From assembly GCF_003544815.1 (NCBI RefSeq), contig NZ_CP032100.1, forward strand, positions 992,001 through 1,056,000: 64,000 nucleotides of DNA, in the 5' to 3' direction. Positions 63,253-64,000 of the stretch are shown piece after piece. The stretch's first letter is position 1. The number at the start of each line of letters is the position of its first letter. Under the pieces are notes generated by a model that saw nothing but the letters and a program-made list of their open reading frames with translations, did no database searches and was not told the origin of the DNA. This DNA comes from Arcobacter suis CECT 7833 (GTDB lineage: Bacteria; Campylobacterota; Campylobacteria; Campylobacterales; Arcobacteraceae). A program made the translations under genes and the position numbers.

Positions 63253-63354
63253 TTAAATCAAAATAATTACCTCATAACTATTTAATAATTAACTTAAATC
63301 AAAATAATAACCCCATAACTAAAACTCTATAAAAAATCATTAACCCCATAACTA
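63253..63354. repeat. Iteron-like direct repeats
   Basis: Copies of TTAAATCAAAATAATNACC-type sequence followed by TCATAACTA or CCATAACTA: copy 1 at 63253-63280, copy 2 at 63294-63321 (41 bases later), and a shorter third copy ending CCCCATAACTA at about 63335-63354. The 63116-63435 region has no gene. Repeats of this kind next to replication genes resemble plasmid iterons. Confidence 0.65.
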
Positions 63355-63371
63355 TATCCATCAAATTGGAC

Positions 63372-63399
63372 TTGTAGTCATTTTTAATTTTGATATGAT
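63372..63399 (+). promoter_or_regulatory. Candidate promoter of the gene at 63436
   Basis: TTGTAG (63372-63377) and TATGAT (63394-63399) are 16 bases apart, a sigma-70-like arrangement. It lies 36 bases before the start codon. Confidence 0.4.
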
Positions 63400-63435
63400 T
63401 AGAACATGAAACATCAAGTTTCTAAAGTTTAGAAA

Positions 63436-63879
63436 ATGAAAAGGATTAAAATGTATCTACATACAGACAACAAAATTAAATCTTCTTTTGTAATAAGAAG
63501 AGAGGAATTATCAAGATTAGGTTTTGAGAAATTATCAAATAATGTATATCAAAAAGACAATTTAACAATCATACTTAAAAGTATGGTTCATACTACTAAT
63601 ATTTATGAAATCAATAGTGTTAGTATCAAAGAAAACATATATCAGAAAATTAAAAATACAAATATTGTATTAGAAGTTTTTGAAAGAAACTGTTATAGAA
63701 GTAAAGATTTTCTTGAAATATATGAAATTCCAGTTTTTCAACTAATACCTACAAATACTTATAGAAATAAAAAAACAAAAACTATGAGATATAAAGTTCA
63801 AAATCTTTTAGAAGTAGGTTTAGTTCTTGAGTGTATGGTTAGTGTAAATAATATCATTTTAAATGAATTGGTATCTTAA
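63436..63879 (+). CDS. Hypothetical element protein, 147 residues
   Basis: Basic protein with VIRREELSRLGFEKLSNNVY and a C-terminal hydrophobic patch. No family is recognised. It has no signal peptide or membrane segment. It is downstream of the iteron-like repeats and followed by a hairpin. Confidence 0.5.
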   Translation: MKRIKMYLHTDNKIKSSFVIRREELSRLGFEKLSNNVYQKDNLTIILKSMVHTTNIYEINSVSIKENIYQKIKNTNIVLEVFERNCYRSKDFLEIYEIPVFQLIPTNTYRNKKTKTMRYKVQNLLEVGLVLECMVSVNNIILNELVS

Positions 63880-63892
63880 TCTAAACAAAAAT

Positions 63893-63912
63893 AGAGACTT
63901 CTTTAAGTCTCT
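63893..63912 (+). terminator. Hairpin after the gene at 63436
   Basis: AGAGACTT (63893-63900), loop CTTT, AAGTCTCT (63905-63912), perfect 8-bp stem without a strong T run. Confidence 0.5.
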
Positions 63913-63936
63913 AAATTATAAATAAAGGAAAATAAA

Positions 63937-64000
63937 ATGGAATATACATTAATTCAAAAAATTGAAATATTAAGAGATATTTATAATAATATTAAACAAA
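63937..64000 (+). CDS. Start of an unidentified gene, cut by window end
   Basis: ATG at 63937 with AAAGGAAA upstream; 21 codons are visible (MEYTLIQKIEILRDIYNNIK). It is too short to identify. Confidence 0.5.
   Translation, partial: MEYTLIQKIEILRDIYNNIKQ

Larger units (their letters stand above)
56197..64000. mobile_element. Integrated plasmid-like or mobilizable element (left part)
   Basis: From the tyrosine recombinase to the window end, the genes are of plasmid or element type: integrase, J-domain protein, small unknowns, winged-helix protein, RepB-like primase, candidate relaxase, and iteron-like repeats. Housekeeping genes stop at 56024. The sequence looks even richer in A than its surroundings. 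The left boundary is set at the integrase start; the true attachment site may be slightly upstream. The right end is beyond the window. Confidence 0.75.

Overview
This window looks like a chromosomal segment of an Arcobacter-type member of the Campylobacterota (Aliarcobacter/Arcobacter group). The evidence is very low G+C, a formate dehydrogenase locus of the Campylobacter/Wolinella kind, HQWRQP-type histidine kinases, large chemoreceptors, a flavocytochrome c pair and an intrinsic class D beta-lactamase. This assignment rests on gene content; no database was searched.

Layout. 1-2.2 kb: the end of an unknown exported protein and a UvrD-like helicase. 2.3-4.4 kb: a chemoreceptor. 4.4-9.5 kb: the selenocysteine machinery, with selB and selA overlapping, the tRNA-Sec gene (selC) convergent with selA, a Sel1-repeat protein, and selD, which itself carries an in-frame TGA read as selenocysteine. 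9.7-11.4 kb: a Tat-exported transglutaminase-like protein followed by MerT- and MerP-like metal-handling proteins. 11.4-14.8 kb: an overlapping response regulator, histidine kinase and periplasmic binding protein set. 14.9-24.1 kb: the formate dehydrogenase locus, with a polyferredoxin, a TorD-like chaperone, a small Tat protein, fdhA with in-frame TGA (Sec184), fdhB, fdhC, fdhD, a ModE-like protein and a divergent cysteine desulfurase. The selenium genes upstream are what allow this fdhA to be translated, so the first 24 kb form one functional unit centred on selenium-dependent formate oxidation.

24-56 kb is mostly housekeeping and accessory metabolism: flavocytochrome c sulfide dehydrogenase (fccAB), dinB, a Pit transporter, an aldolase-like enzyme, an RNase HI with an extra N-terminal domain, a NIT-domain chemoreceptor, a Rof-like antiterminator, an unusual three-gene operon (TusA-like/ferritin-like fusion, acyl-CoA-dehydrogenase-like flavoprotein, PhnD-like binding protein), YcaO, TerC, DgkA, a PAP2 phosphatase split by a T8 homopolymer, a DEAD-box helicase, an OXA-type beta-lactamase, a class III aminotransferase, BenE, an Ada-like protein, glyA and a KefB-like antiporter.

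From 56.2 kb to the window end the content changes sharply. A tyrosine recombinase is followed by a J-domain protein, small hypothetical genes, a winged-helix protein, a RepB-type primase, a candidate relaxase with a palindrome-rich upstream region, and an iteron-like repeat cluster. I read this as the left part of an integrated plasmid or mobilizable element; its right end lies outside the window.

The most interesting items are the complete selenium/formate locus with its paired 17-bp inverted repeat and its own cysteine-desulfurase-like protein, the uncharacterised TusA-ferritin/flavoprotein/PhnD operon, the transglutaminase-MerT-MerP operon, and the integrated element with repeats resembling a replication origin and a transfer origin.
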